Positions 34,664 to 44,200 of a stretch of DNA of 64,000 bases are shown here, one piece after another (position 1 is the first letter of the stretch; every line of letters begins with the position of its first letter). The DNA lies in NCBI RefSeq assembly GCF_027627575.1, contig NZ_CP114065.1, forward strand, positions 3,596,001-3,660,000, written 5' to 3'. Origin of the DNA: Kribbella sp. CA-293567 (GTDB lineage Bacteria; Actinomycetota; Actinomycetes; Propionibacteriales; Kribbellaceae). The notes below the pieces were generated by a model. The model ran no database searches and was not told the DNA's origin. It saw nothing but the letters and a program-made list of their open reading frames with translations. The translations under genes and the position numbers were made by a program.

Positions 34664-35251
34664 TCAATCGGAGACGACCGCGTCGAGGTAGGCGCACCCG
34701 CTCGCGACCAGCAGCCGGAGGTCGCCGAGGATCTCGCCGGCCGCGTCGTGGGCGGACACTGTCCGGTCGTCCCGGCTGGTCACCGAGGCGCGAAGCTCGC
34801 AGCTGTGCCAGAGCGTCGGGGCGATGGAGCCCCACTGCCACAGCTCGTAGGAGTCGGAGTCCACTGTGGCGGCGGTCCCCAGGCCGGGCAGCCCGATCGC
34901 GAACTGGTCCGGCTCCTGCGGGCTGTTGCCCAGGCCGACGAAGTAGATCCCGAGGCGGTGGGTTCGCGCGAACGTCTCGGCATCGCCGTCGACAGTCGTG
35001 ATCAGGTCTTCCCCGGCCAGCTTTCGCAGCGCCGCGGTGACGTCAAGCGAGTCGCCCGCCTGCGCTCGGAGGTCGGCCTCGGCCCAGGCCGCCTTGCCGT
35101 TGGCCGGCAGTCCGTGCGCCAGCACCCACGTGCCGAAGGCGTTCTCGTCCAGCCGGTGCTGACGCCAGCCGATCCGGACCGTGTGGGCCGGCCCGTCGTC
35201 GCTGCTGCGGAGACCGGTGTAGTGCCCGACCGGGAAGATCGTCGCGCTCAT
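34664..35251 (-). CDS. T7SS-locus protein of unknown function, paralogue B
   Basis: A 195-residue soluble protein, homologous along its length to the product of the gene before it (35251-35874). Shared features are an N-terminal PVGH segment, a WVLAHG/WLLAHG motif, a winged-helix-like middle (DVTAALRKLAGEDLITTVDG), a central GLGNSPQEPDQFAIGLPGLG segment aligned with its partner's GLGPDQDEPGLQTVGLLGRP, and a helical end. ATG 35251 overlaps the upstream TGA by one base; longer starts would run into that gene. No family recognised. Confidence 0.75.
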   Translation of the reverse strand: MSATIFPVGHYTGLRSSDDGPAHTVRIGWRQHRLDENAFGTWVLAHGLPANGKAAWAEADLRAQAGDSLDVTAALRKLAGEDLITTVDGDAETFARTHRLGIYFVGLGNSPQEPDQFAIGLPGLGTAATVDSDSYELWQWGSIAPTLWHSCELRASVTSRDDRTVSAHDAAGEILGDLRLLVASGCAYLDAVVSD

Positions 35252-35874
35252 CAGGCCAGACCCCGGCGATCGACGTACGCGGCGCGGACGCACAGCAGGC
35301 CGTGCAGCGACCGCAGGATCCCGGTCAGTACGTTCCGGGCTTCCGTCTCCTCGGGCGCGGTCACTCCGACCCGCCGGGCAACCTCCGCGGCGTCCTGGCA
35401 CGCCACCCAGAGTTGCGGGGTGAGATGGGCCCAGGCCCAGACGTCGTACACCGCGCCGGAGACCTGCGCGATCGGCCGGCCGAGCAGGCCGACGGTCTGC
35501 AGCCCGGGCTCGTCCTGATCGGGGCCGAGCCCCATCATCAACGGCACCAGCTGATGCCGCTGCGCGAACTCGACCGCCGACGAGGCCTCGGGCGCGACCT
35601 CGGCCAGCAGGCCGTCCGAGATCAGCTGATCGATGATCGTCGCGGCGTCCTCGATGCTCAGCCCGGCCTGCTCGGCCACCGCCAGCACCGAGGTGTGGGT
35701 CGGCCGCTCGGCGTCATCATTGCCGTGGGCAAGCAACCAGACCACGTACTCCGGCCCGGACAGTTCGACCAGCGACGTTCCCGCGCGGATCTGCTGACAT
35801 CGGCCGCCCTGCCGTCCGTGCAACGCGCCGACGTCGTGGCCGACCGGCACCAGCAGCGGGTTCGTCGTCTCCAC
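35251..35874 (-). CDS. T7SS-locus protein of unknown function, paralogue A
   Basis: A 207-residue soluble protein. GTG 35874 follows AAGGAG. Key stretches: LLVPVGHDVGALHG, GPEYVVWLLAHGND, a winged-helix-like SVLAVAEQAGLSIEDAATII, and AVYDVWAWAHLTPQLWVACQ, matching YELWQWGSIAPTLWHSCELR in paralogue B. It is first in the minus-strand operon that includes the pseudokinase and is divergent from eccD-eccB. The pair may act as a heterodimer; that is inference from duplication and coupling. Confidence 0.75.
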   Translation of the reverse strand: METTNPLLVPVGHDVGALHGRQGGRCQQIRAGTSLVELSGPEYVVWLLAHGNDDAERPTHTSVLAVAEQAGLSIEDAATIIDQLISDGLLAEVAPEASSAVEFAQRHQLVPLMMGLGPDQDEPGLQTVGLLGRPIAQVSGAVYDVWAWAHLTPQLWVACQDAAEVARRVGVTAPEETEARNVLTGILRSLHGLLCVRAAYVDRRGLA

Positions 35875-36025
35875 GGCAACTCCTTCGTCTCGGGTCGAGT
35901 TCAGCACCGGCCCGGACCGGTGCGGACGCGATGGCCGCAAACGGCCAGGGCGGTCCGTCGTACCGGCCGAGGACGGAAGCTGGCAGTGCCTTCACCGGCC
36001 TCCACAGCAAGAAAAGAAGGGCGCC

Positions 36026-37408
36026 ATGAACATCACCGGTCTCCTCCGCGTCACCATTGCCACGCCGCAGCGCCGGCTCGACCTCGCGCTGCCGGAGCAG
36101 TCCTCGGTCGCCGAGGTGCTGCCCGGCGTGCTGACCAAGGCCGGCGAGCACCTCGCCGACGAGGGTGCGCCGGGCGGCGGTTGGGTACTGCGCCGGGACG
36201 ACGGCACCGAACTCCTGCTCGGCCGCACGCTCGGTTCGCACCGGATCCGCGACGGGGAGATCCTGCACCTCGTCCCGCGCCGGCTCGAGTGGCCCGAGCT
36301 CGAGTACGACGACCTGGTCGACGCGGTCGCGTCCGGTTCCGGCCGGCTCGGCGCCGCCTGGTCTCCCTGGCACACGAGACTGGCCGGCCTGGCTTGTGCG
36401 GCAGTTGCCTTGCTGGTGGTCATCACCTCGATCCTTCGGCTGGGAGCGCCCTGGCAGGGACCGGCAGGATGGTTGCTGATCACGGCTCTGTTGCTGGTCG
36501 CCGGTGCTGTCACTCTGGCCAGAGTGGTGGGGGACTCGGGAGCTGGTGTCATGATCGGAGGTACGGCGCTTCCCTGCGCGGTACTCGGCGGCGGCCTGCT
36601 CCTGGCCGGTACGGCGAGCTGGCCGGCTGTCGGCGCGCCGCAGATCCTCGCCGCCAGCGCGGCCCTGATTCTGGCGGGCGCCGCCTGCCATCTCGGCGTC
36701 GTGGACGGCGCGGTCCTCTTCGTCGGTGCTACCAGCGTCGGCGTCCTGGGCATCATCGGCGGCTGGATCGGCATCTCCGACTCGCTCGGCGGCTCGGAGG
36801 TCGCCGCGATCCTGGCACCCGCCCTGCTCGGCTTCTCGCCGTTGCTCGCCTCGCTGGCACTTCGGCTCGGTCGGCTGCCGATGCCGATCCTGCCGAGGAC
36901 GACCGCCGACCTGGTCCGGGACGATCCGTTGCCGCCGCGCAACCACGTGTACGGCCTGGTGGTCCGTGCTGACGGTCTCCTCACCGGAATGCTGGTCGGG
37001 CTGATGCTCGTGTTGTCGGCCTGCCAGGTTCTGCTGGTGCTGGCCGAGACGCGATCCGCCACGATCCTGGTCTGCCTGCTGAGCGCCGGCGCGTTCCTGC
37101 GCACCCGGCTGTACCCGATCGTGAAGCAACGTCTGTTGCTGCTGATCCCCGGTGTGGTCGGCACGGCCGGGCTGATCCTGGGTCCGGTGAGTCGCCGGCT
37201 CACCGAGCCGGTGCAGGTGATCGTGCCGGTCGTGCTGTTGCTCGCCGCGCTGGCCGTCTTCTTCGGACTGCGGTACAGCGATCGCCGGCCCAGCCCGTAC
37301 CTCAGCCGGTACGCCGAGATCCTGGAACTGATGGTGGCCTTGGCGCTGATCCCGGTGGCGGCCGCCGTGCTCGGTCTGTACGGCGCGGTCCGGGGCTGGG
37401 GAGGCTGA
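36026..37408 (+). CDS. eccD: Type VII secretion integral membrane protein EccD
   Basis: A 460-residue protein. Residues about 5-92 form the ubiquitin-like EccD N-domain (LLRVTIATPQRRLDLALPEQ, then DGEILHLVPR), followed by about eleven membrane helices (from about 115 to the end). EccD dimers form the membrane vestibule of the secretion complex. AGAAGGG precedes ATG 36026. eccB starts one base after its stop. A small palindrome pair lies upstream (CACCGG at 35905-35910 with CCGGTG at 35917-35922), perhaps part of the promoter shared with the divergent operon. Confidence 0.92.
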   Translation: MNITGLLRVTIATPQRRLDLALPEQSSVAEVLPGVLTKAGEHLADEGAPGGGWVLRRDDGTELLLGRTLGSHRIRDGEILHLVPRRLEWPELEYDDLVDAVASGSGRLGAAWSPWHTRLAGLACAAVALLVVITSILRLGAPWQGPAGWLLITALLLVAGAVTLARVVGDSGAGVMIGGTALPCAVLGGGLLLAGTASWPAVGAPQILAASAALILAGAACHLGVVDGAVLFVGATSVGVLGIIGGWIGISDSLGGSEVAAILAPALLGFSPLLASLALRLGRLPMPILPRTTADLVRDDPLPPRNHVYGLVVRADGLLTGMLVGLMLVLSACQVLLVLAETRSATILVCLLSAGAFLRTRLYPIVKQRLLLLIPGVVGTAGLILGPVSRRLTEPVQVIVPVVLLLAALAVFFGLRYSDRRPSPYLSRYAEILELMVALALIPVAAAVLGLYGAVRGWGG

Positions 37409-37409
37409 G

Positions 37410-38834
37410 ATGGCGACCAGGAAAGATCAACTCCAGGCCCATCAGTTCTCCGTCCAGCGGATGACTTCGGCGCTGGTGACCCGGGAGACCGACCCGGAAC
37501 AGCCGCCGTTCAAGAGGCCGCTGGCCGCCGCGTTCGGCAGTATCGCGATCCTGGCACTCGCCCTGGTGGTGGCCGGTGTCTACGGCATGGTCGCTCCCGG
37601 CGGCAGCAAGGTCGGCCGCAGCGGCGACGTGGTGGTGGTCGAGAAGGAGACAGGCACCCGCTTCGTGTACGTCGACGGCCATCTGCACCCGGTCACCAAC
37701 TACTCCTCCGCCTTGCTTGCCCTGGGCAAGTATGGGGAGTCGAAGCGGGTCTCACGCCGCTCCCTGGCGTCGATTCCCCGCGGCCCGCTGATCGGCATCA
37801 ACGATGCCCCCGACGCCCTCCCGGACCGCAAGCGGCTGCTGACCGGAGCGTGGACGCTGTGCTCCGAGCCCGCGCTGGACGTCAGCGGCGCGGCCGTCAG
37901 CGAATCCGTTCTGATGGTGGGTTCCCGGCCCGCGCGGGACCAGCAGATGCTGGACGACGCGATGCTGGTGGAGGTACTGAACACCGGTGAGCAGTACCTC
38001 ATCTGGAAGGGCTACCGGCACCGGCTCCAGCGATCCGCAGCCATCGATTTCGGCCCACTGCTCGGGCCGGAACCGTGGGCCCGGGTCGGAGCGGCCTTCG
38101 TCGCGGCACTGCCGGACGGTGATCCCATCGCGCCGATCATCACTCCGGGCCTCGGGAAGCCGTCGACGGCGGTGCCGGGGCGCAAGGGGACACTCATCGG
38201 GCAACTGTTCGTGGTCACCACCCCCAGCGGGTCCCGGCAGTACTACGTCGCGCTCAAGGACCGGCTCCGGCCGATCACGGAACTGCAGTACGGCATCCAG
38301 TCGCTGTACCGGCCGATCACCGCGGCGTACGGCGGGAGAGCGCCGACCGCGCTTCCTCTCGGCCTGGTGAGCCTGGGTCGCGCCGAGGCGCCGTCGACCC
38401 GTGCCGACGAGGGACAGGCGCCGCGTACGCTGCCCCAGTTCGTTGCCCCTCGCAACGGACGGGGGACGGTCTGTGCGGCGTACCAGCCGGGGAGCGCGGT
38501 CCCGGCGATCTCGATCGACGCCGCGATGCCCGCCCGCGACCAGGCCGCCATGACGGTCAAGCGCGGCAAACTCGGCACGGCCCTGGCCGACCGGATCCTG
38601 GTCGAGCCCGGCGCTGCCGCGATCGTCGAAGCCATGCCGTCGGACCAGGCTCGGGCCGGCACCGTGCTGGTGATCACCGACCTCGGCCGCGCCTACCCGC
38701 TGGCCGACCCGCAGTTGCTGGAAACCCTGGGATACAAGGGCGTCGTACCGATCCGCATCCCGGCGCAGTTGGTCGCCCGGATCCCGCAAGGCAGTGGCCT
38801 CGACCTCGCCGCCGCGGTACGGCCGGTCGTCTGA
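37410..38834 (+). CDS. eccB: Type VII secretion protein EccB
   Basis: A 474-residue protein. The N-terminus MATRKDQLQAHQFSVQRMTS is the family hallmark. One membrane helix (about 40-62) leads to a large extracytoplasmic part with R-repeats and the conserved Cys pair (WTLCSEP about 151 and GTVCAAYQPG about 353). EccB forms the periplasmic-side cap of the T7SS core complex. GGGAGG lies upstream of the ATG. A strong terminator follows at 38,854. Confidence 0.93.
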   Translation: MATRKDQLQAHQFSVQRMTSALVTRETDPEQPPFKRPLAAAFGSIAILALALVVAGVYGMVAPGGSKVGRSGDVVVVEKETGTRFVYVDGHLHPVTNYSSALLALGKYGESKRVSRRSLASIPRGPLIGINDAPDALPDRKRLLTGAWTLCSEPALDVSGAAVSESVLMVGSRPARDQQMLDDAMLVEVLNTGEQYLIWKGYRHRLQRSAAIDFGPLLGPEPWARVGAAFVAALPDGDPIAPIITPGLGKPSTAVPGRKGTLIGQLFVVTTPSGSRQYYVALKDRLRPITELQYGIQSLYRPITAAYGGRAPTALPLGLVSLGRAEAPSTRADEGQAPRTLPQFVAPRNGRGTVCAAYQPGSAVPAISIDAAMPARDQAAMTVKRGKLGTALADRILVEPGAAAIVEAMPSDQARAGTVLVITDLGRAYPLADPQLLETLGYKGVVPIRIPAQLVARIPQGSGLDLAAAVRPVV

Positions 38835-38853
38835 CCGCCCCGGCTGCACAACG

Positions 38854-38888
38854 AAAGGCCCGGACCTCCAAGGGAGGTCCGGGCCTTT
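38854..38888. terminator. Strong bidirectional rho-independent terminator
   Basis: Arms AAAGGCCCGGACCTCC (38854-38869) and GGAGGTCCGGGCCTTT (38873-38888) pair perfectly over 16 bases around an AAG loop and are flanked by A and T runs on the two sides. It ends both eccD-eccB (plus) and the eccC operon (minus). Confidence 0.92.
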
Positions 38889-38894
38889 CTTGTT

Positions 38895-40814
38895 TCAGGT
38901 GGCCAGGCGGCCGACCTGCTTCTTGGCCTTGGCGGCCTCAGCCTCCTCGACCTTCCACAGCTCCTCGTCCAGGAGCTGCAGTGTCTCGACCGGCTGGTCG
39001 CGGTCGTTCCTGCGACGCCGGCTCGCCGACGGGACCATCGGGAACGCGCCCGGCAGGTCTCGCCCGGCCTTGCCGCGCAGTCCGACCGGTACCCCCGGGG
39101 TTTCGTCGTTCTGTCCCTTGCGCCGGCGATTCACCGGCCGGATGCTTGCGGCGCCCGGCTTGGTGCCACGACCGCCGCCGGCACCGGCACCAGCGCCGGC
39201 CATCGGTGGCATCATCGGCGGGGCGCCGGCACCGCCTGGTCCGGTGCCGGCTGCCGTCGTCCCGAACGGTGAGGACGGGGTCGCCGGGGGCCGGCCCACG
39301 CCCGCCTGATTCGGGGCGACTGTCTGGTCACCGACGCGCGGGATCAGCTGATCACCGAGCCGCGGCGTCGTCTGCTGGCTCCCGGTGATCTTGCCGAGGT
39401 CGAGATCGCCGCCCCTTCCGAGGCTGTTGATCAGGCCGGAGTCGAGACCGCCACGGCTGGGGAGGCCGAGGCCGTTCTTGCCCAGCGGAGGCAGCGAGCC
39501 CGGCGGTAAGCCTGGCCGGTTGGTGATCGGGTTCGGTTGACTTGTGCCCGCGTTGATGGGCAAGAGGGGTGGCAGGCCGGCCGGTGGTGGTACCGGAAGC
39601 CCGGTGTTCGGAAGCGGGGGTGGGGTCGGAATCCCGCCGGGCGGAACCGGGAGAGCGGGGAGCCCTCCCGGAGAGATGCGGGACAGCTCTGTGCCGCCGG
39701 CCAGGTCCCCAGGCAGACCGGGCAGACCGCCTGGCCCGCCGGGCAAACCTCCGAGGCCACCAGGCAGACCGCCTGGCCCGCCGGGCGAACCTCCGAGGCC
39801 TCCGGGCCCACCGCCTGGCCCACCGGGCAAGCCTCCAGTGCCACCGGGTAGACCACCAACACCACCAGGCGCACCGCCCGGCAAACCTTCACCCGCGCCA
39901 CCCGGCAAACCTCCGGGCGCACCGCCCGGCCCGCCCGGCAGACCTCCTAGGCCGCCAGGCGCTCCGGCGAGAGCACCGGGAGCACCGTCGGCCAGCGAGC
40001 CGGCCGGACTGCCGGCAAGCGCCGCGGCCGCGTCCACCGGACCTCCAGCCGGACCACCCGCCAGACCTCCAGCCGGGCCACCGGCAGGCGCTCCCGCAGG
40101 AGCGCCGCCTGGTGCGGCAGCTGCCGCTCCCGGTCCACCGGGGCTTCCGGCGTTCTCACCTCCCGGACCGTCCCACCTCATGCCCTGCGCCGCGGCCGTG
40201 ATCCGCGGACCGATCGATTGATAGATCGCAGCGAGCAGATTCAGCTCCTGACCGGCCCGGGCCACGGTCGGCCTGATCTGGTCGGTGTACTGGTCGGCGA
40301 TCTCGGCCTCGCTCTGCTGCGGCGGCACGCCTGACAGCTGGGCATCCAGGAAGAGACTGCTCGCGATCGACCGCGCGCTCTGGATCTGCGCCTCGGCCTC
40401 CGCCTTGATCTGCTCGATGTCTGTCATGGCCGTCCGGATGTTGCCGATCACCGGCGCCAGCAGCGTGGTGACACCTCCTCCCTGACCGCCGAAGCCCGTA
40501 CCACCGGAGATCCTTCCTTCCGCGTCCCGCAACGAGTTGACCGAGCGCTGGCTGGCGGCCTCGAACAGCGACGAGTCCGACGGACTGCGCCAGGACGCCG
40601 ACACGAGTTCGGACGAGGTCCGGTTCAGCCCTTCCGCCGCCGTACCGACCGCCTGACCCGCGCTGGTCCACATGGTCATCGCCGTTTCCAGCGGGCCGAT
40701 CCGGTTCTGTTCGGTCATCGCGATCACGACCAGCCGGCCGAGCGCGAACTCGAGCTGGGCCAGCGTGGTCGCCGTGGTCACACCGGCCTCGGCGTTGTAG
40801 TCCGTTCCTGGCAT
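38895..40814 (-). CDS. PPE-like T7SS substrate with Gly/Pro collagen-like region
   Basis: A 639-residue protein. Residues about 1-215 are helical and resemble a WXG100/PPE-type bundle (EFALGRLVVIAMTEQNRIGP, VSASWRSPSDSSLFEAASQR). Residues about 220-375 are Gly/Pro/Ala-rich with GGLPGGPGG-type units, residues 375-560 Pro/Leu-rich. The C-terminal 60 residues (DLPGAFPMVPSASRRRRNDR, then LQLLDEELWKVEEAEAAKAK) look conserved and may be the secretion signal. It overlaps the upstream gene by one base and is the last gene of the eccC operon. Probably exported or surface-exposed. Confidence 0.7.
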   Translation of the reverse strand: MPGTDYNAEAGVTTATTLAQLEFALGRLVVIAMTEQNRIGPLETAMTMWTSAGQAVGTAAEGLNRTSSELVSASWRSPSDSSLFEAASQRSVNSLRDAEGRISGGTGFGGQGGGVTTLLAPVIGNIRTAMTDIEQIKAEAEAQIQSARSIASSLFLDAQLSGVPPQQSEAEIADQYTDQIRPTVARAGQELNLLAAIYQSIGPRITAAAQGMRWDGPGGENAGSPGGPGAAAAAPGGAPAGAPAGGPAGGLAGGPAGGPVDAAAALAGSPAGSLADGAPGALAGAPGGLGGLPGGPGGAPGGLPGGAGEGLPGGAPGGVGGLPGGTGGLPGGPGGGPGGLGGSPGGPGGLPGGLGGLPGGPGGLPGLPGDLAGGTELSRISPGGLPALPVPPGGIPTPPPLPNTGLPVPPPAGLPPLLPINAGTSQPNPITNRPGLPPGSLPPLGKNGLGLPSRGGLDSGLINSLGRGGDLDLGKITGSQQTTPRLGDQLIPRVGDQTVAPNQAGVGRPPATPSSPFGTTAAGTGPGGAGAPPMMPPMAGAGAGAGGGRGTKPGAASIRPVNRRRKGQNDETPGVPVGLRGKAGRDLPGAFPMVPSASRRRRNDRDQPVETLQLLDEELWKVEEAEAAKAKKQVGRLAT

Positions 40815-41212
40815 CAGATCCCTCCTTCGGTCGGCGGAAGAACGCCCGGCCGCGCGTACGCCGGATCGACGGCCGCCGGTGAGGTGTCCGTCCTGAGCAG
40901 CGCCCGCATGGTCGCGCTGTTGCGCACGATCACCTCGTCGTACTGGACGCCGATCTCACCGACCGCGCCCTGGTACCCCTTCAGTCCACGGGAGGCGTTG
41001 GCCATCACCTGGCCGAGCTGGTCGCGGGCGCCGCGCTCGGCCAGCATGAACTCGTCGCCCTCCTGCATCAGCCCGTCGCTCGGGGCGACCGCGGAACTGT
41101 CCGCGGACGTTCGCAACTTGTCGTCGAAATCCGCGACCACACCACCCATCTGCGTACTGAAGTACGCGAACCCCTCGGTCTGGGCATCGAGATCACCTGG
41201 ACCTGCTGCCAT
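40814..41212 (-). CDS. Small helical WXG100/EspC-like T7SS protein
   Basis: A 132-residue, mostly helical protein (EGFAYFSTQMGGVVADFDDK, then RGLKGYQGAVGEIGVQYDEV). There is no WxG, but size, helicity and position between eccC and the PPE-like gene suit a secreted partner. AAGGAGG lies just before ATG 41212. Its TGA overlaps the PPE-like ATG by one base, so the two may be exported as a pair, as PE/PPE proteins are. Inferred. Confidence 0.65.
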   Translation of the reverse strand: MAAGPGDLDAQTEGFAYFSTQMGGVVADFDDKLRTSADSSAVAPSDGLMQEGDEFMLAERGARDQLGQVMANASRGLKGYQGAVGEIGVQYDEVIVRNSATMRALLRTDTSPAAVDPAYARPGVLPPTEGGI

Positions 41213-41261
41213 CGATCCTCCTTCTGACGAGGTACGGCCGCTGCCGCACCTGGAACTGAGT

Positions 41262-44200
41262 TCATTCGGCGGGATGCTCGTCCGACGGCGGGTGCGTCAG
41301 CTGAATCAACTGGCTGTTGCCCTGGCGGTTGACCAGGAAGCCGCGGCCGGCCGGGAGCGGCTGCGCTCTCAGCCCGCCCAGCAGGATGCCCTCGTCCCGG
41401 CTGCCGGACAGCTGCAGACCAGGCGACCCGACCGCGCGGATCTTGGCCAGCACCGGCTCGAACAGACCGCGCATCGCGCCGCCTGTCCGCCGGGCGACGT
41501 AGATCCGCAACCCGAGGTCGGCGGCCTGCGGGATGTAGGGCAGCAGCGGCATCAACGGATGCCCTTCGCCGGTGGCGACCAGGTCGTAGTCGTCGATCAG
41601 GACGAACACGTCCGGGCCTTGCCACCAGGACCGGTCCCGCAACTGCTGCGGGGTCACGTCGGGTCCGGGCAACCGCTCCTCCAGCACCTGGACGAGCCGG
41701 TTGATCAGGTTCTCGGTGACCTGGTGCCCGGTGCCGTAGCCCAGCAGGTTGTCGCCTTCGACCGACCCGAGCAGGCCGCGGCGATGGTCGACGACCAGCA
41801 CACAGGCCTCGGCGGGGGAGTAGGTCTCCGAGATCCGCCGGCACAACGTCCGCAGGAAGCCGGTCTTTCCCGATCCGGTGTCACCGAGCAGGATGAAGGT
41901 CGGGTTGGCGTTCGGGTCCAGCAGCACCGGCTCGAGGCTGCGCTCGGCCACGCCGACCGCCAGACCGGCTTCCTTCGAGCTCGCGCCGTTGCCGGCCTCG
42001 TACGGTACGTCGGCCGGCAGCAGGCGGACCTCCGGCGCTGCCGTTCCAGGCCAGGCCGCGGTCACCGTCCGCACCAGTTCCGCCAGCCCGGCCGAGACCC
42101 GCTCGTCGCCGTCGGGTTCGGTCAGCCGCGGCGCCGCGATCAGGAAGTGGTGCCGGCCGGTGAAGATCCCGCGCCCCGGCGCACGTTCCGGAACCAGCGC
42201 CGCCGCCCGGCGGTCGACCATGGAGTCGATCGGGTCGCCGATCCGTAGCTCCAGCTTGGTCCCGCACAGGTCGCGGACGTTGGTCCGCAGATCGAACCAG
42301 CGCGCCACACTGACCATCAGGTGCACGCCGTACGCCAGACCCCGGGTCGCGATGTCGGCGAGCAGTTGCTCCAGGTCCTCGAAGTCGTTGCGGATCGTCG
42401 CCCAGCCGTCGACGACCAGGAACACGTCGCCGTACGGGAGGTCGGCAAGGTCGCCTTGGCGACGGCGTTCCCGATAGGTCTCCATGCTGTCGATGCCGAG
42501 CTGGGCGAAACTCTTCTCACGTTCGGCCACGATGCCGAGCACCTCGATCACGCTGCGCCGTACGGCGTTGACGTCCTGCCGGCCGGCCACCGAGCCGACG
42601 TGCGGCAGATCGCGGACGCCGGTCAGCACCCCACCGCCGAAGTCGAGGCAGTAAAACTGCACCTCGCGCGGCGAGTGTGTCAGTGCCAGACCGGTGATCA
42701 GGGTGACCAGGGTCGTGCTCTTGCCGCTCTGCACCGAACCGGCGACCGCGACATGTCCACCGCCGGCCGACAGATCGAGCAGCAGCGGGTCGCGCCGCTG
42801 CTCGAGGGGACGGTCCACGATGCCGGCGACGGTCTGCAGCCGCCCGGGCCGGAACTGTCCGTTCAGGTACTCCGAGGGCCCGTTGGGCAGCACCGTGCCG
42901 AGGGCGGGAGCCTGGTCCAGTGGGGGCAGCCAGATCTGGTGTGCCGCCGTGCCCTTCCCCTCGAACCGGTCGACCAGGACGTCCATCAAGGATTCGCCGA
43001 CCGCCTCGTCGAACGCGCCGTCGGCATCGGCGGGAGTCTCCTCCTCGTCGCCTTCGACCGCCGGTGCCACATAGCTGCTGGAGTAGTCGAGCAGCTCCAC
43101 CGTTCGGCCGCTCACCGCCGGCATGGCCCCCGGGATCGGACGCCGATGCACACCGGAGACGTACGCCGACCGGAACCGGTCCATCTGCTCTGTTCCCACC
43201 CGCAGGTACCCGTGCCCCGGTGCGCGCGGCAGATGGAACGCGTCGTTCACGCCGAGCACCGTGCGGCTGTCGATGTCGGAGAAGGTGCGCAGACCGATCC
43301 GGTACGACAGGTGCGTCTCCAGGCCGCGGAGCCGGCCCTCTTCCAGCCGCTGGCTGGCCAGCAGCAGGTGCACCCCGAGCGATCGCCCGACCCGGCCGAT
43401 CTGGACGAACATGTCGATGAAGTCCGGGCGGGCGGTCAGCAGTTCGCTGAACTCGTCGCAGATGACCAGCAGCGTCGGTACTTCGTCCAGCGGCGCGCCC
43501 GCTGCCCTGGCCTTCTCGTAGTCCCGCAGGGAGGAAAAGTTGCCTGCGGCCCGTAACAGTTCCTGGCGGCGCAGCAGCTCACCGTTGATCGCGTCGGCCA
43601 TCCGGTCGACCAGGTGGAGCTCCTCGGCCAGGTTGGTGATCACCGCGCTGGTGTGCGGCAGCTTGTCCAGCCGGGTGAAGGTCGCACCGCCCTTGAAGTC
43701 CACCAGCGCGAAGTTCAGTGACCGGGGTGGGTGCGTGATGGCCAGCGCCAGTACGAGGGTGCGCAGCAGTTCGCTCTTGCCCGAACCGGTGGCGCCGATC
43801 AGCAGACCGTGCGGCCCCATTCCCTCCTGCGCGGACTCCTTCAGGTCCAGCTCGATCGGCTGGCCGTCCGGCCGTAGCCCGAACCTGACGCGGAGCCGGT
43901 CGCGGCTCGGCCGCGGCAGCCAGGTTTCGTCGGGGTCGAAGTCGAAGGGGTCGCCGAGGTCGAGGAGATCCGCCAGACCCAGGTCGGCGCTCAGGGGTTG
44001 CTCACCCTGTGCCCCGGCGGTCAGGCGCAGCGGAGCCAGCTGGCGGGCCAGGCCCTCGGCGGTGAGCTGATCCAGAGCATCCGCTCGGCCGATCCGCTCC
44101 GAGCCTTCCATCGTCTCCGCGTGGAGGGTGCCGTCGGCTTCGAGGTCCAGGCTGATCGCGGTGGTGTCGATCGCTCGCGGCGGCGAGAAGGTGAGATCGA

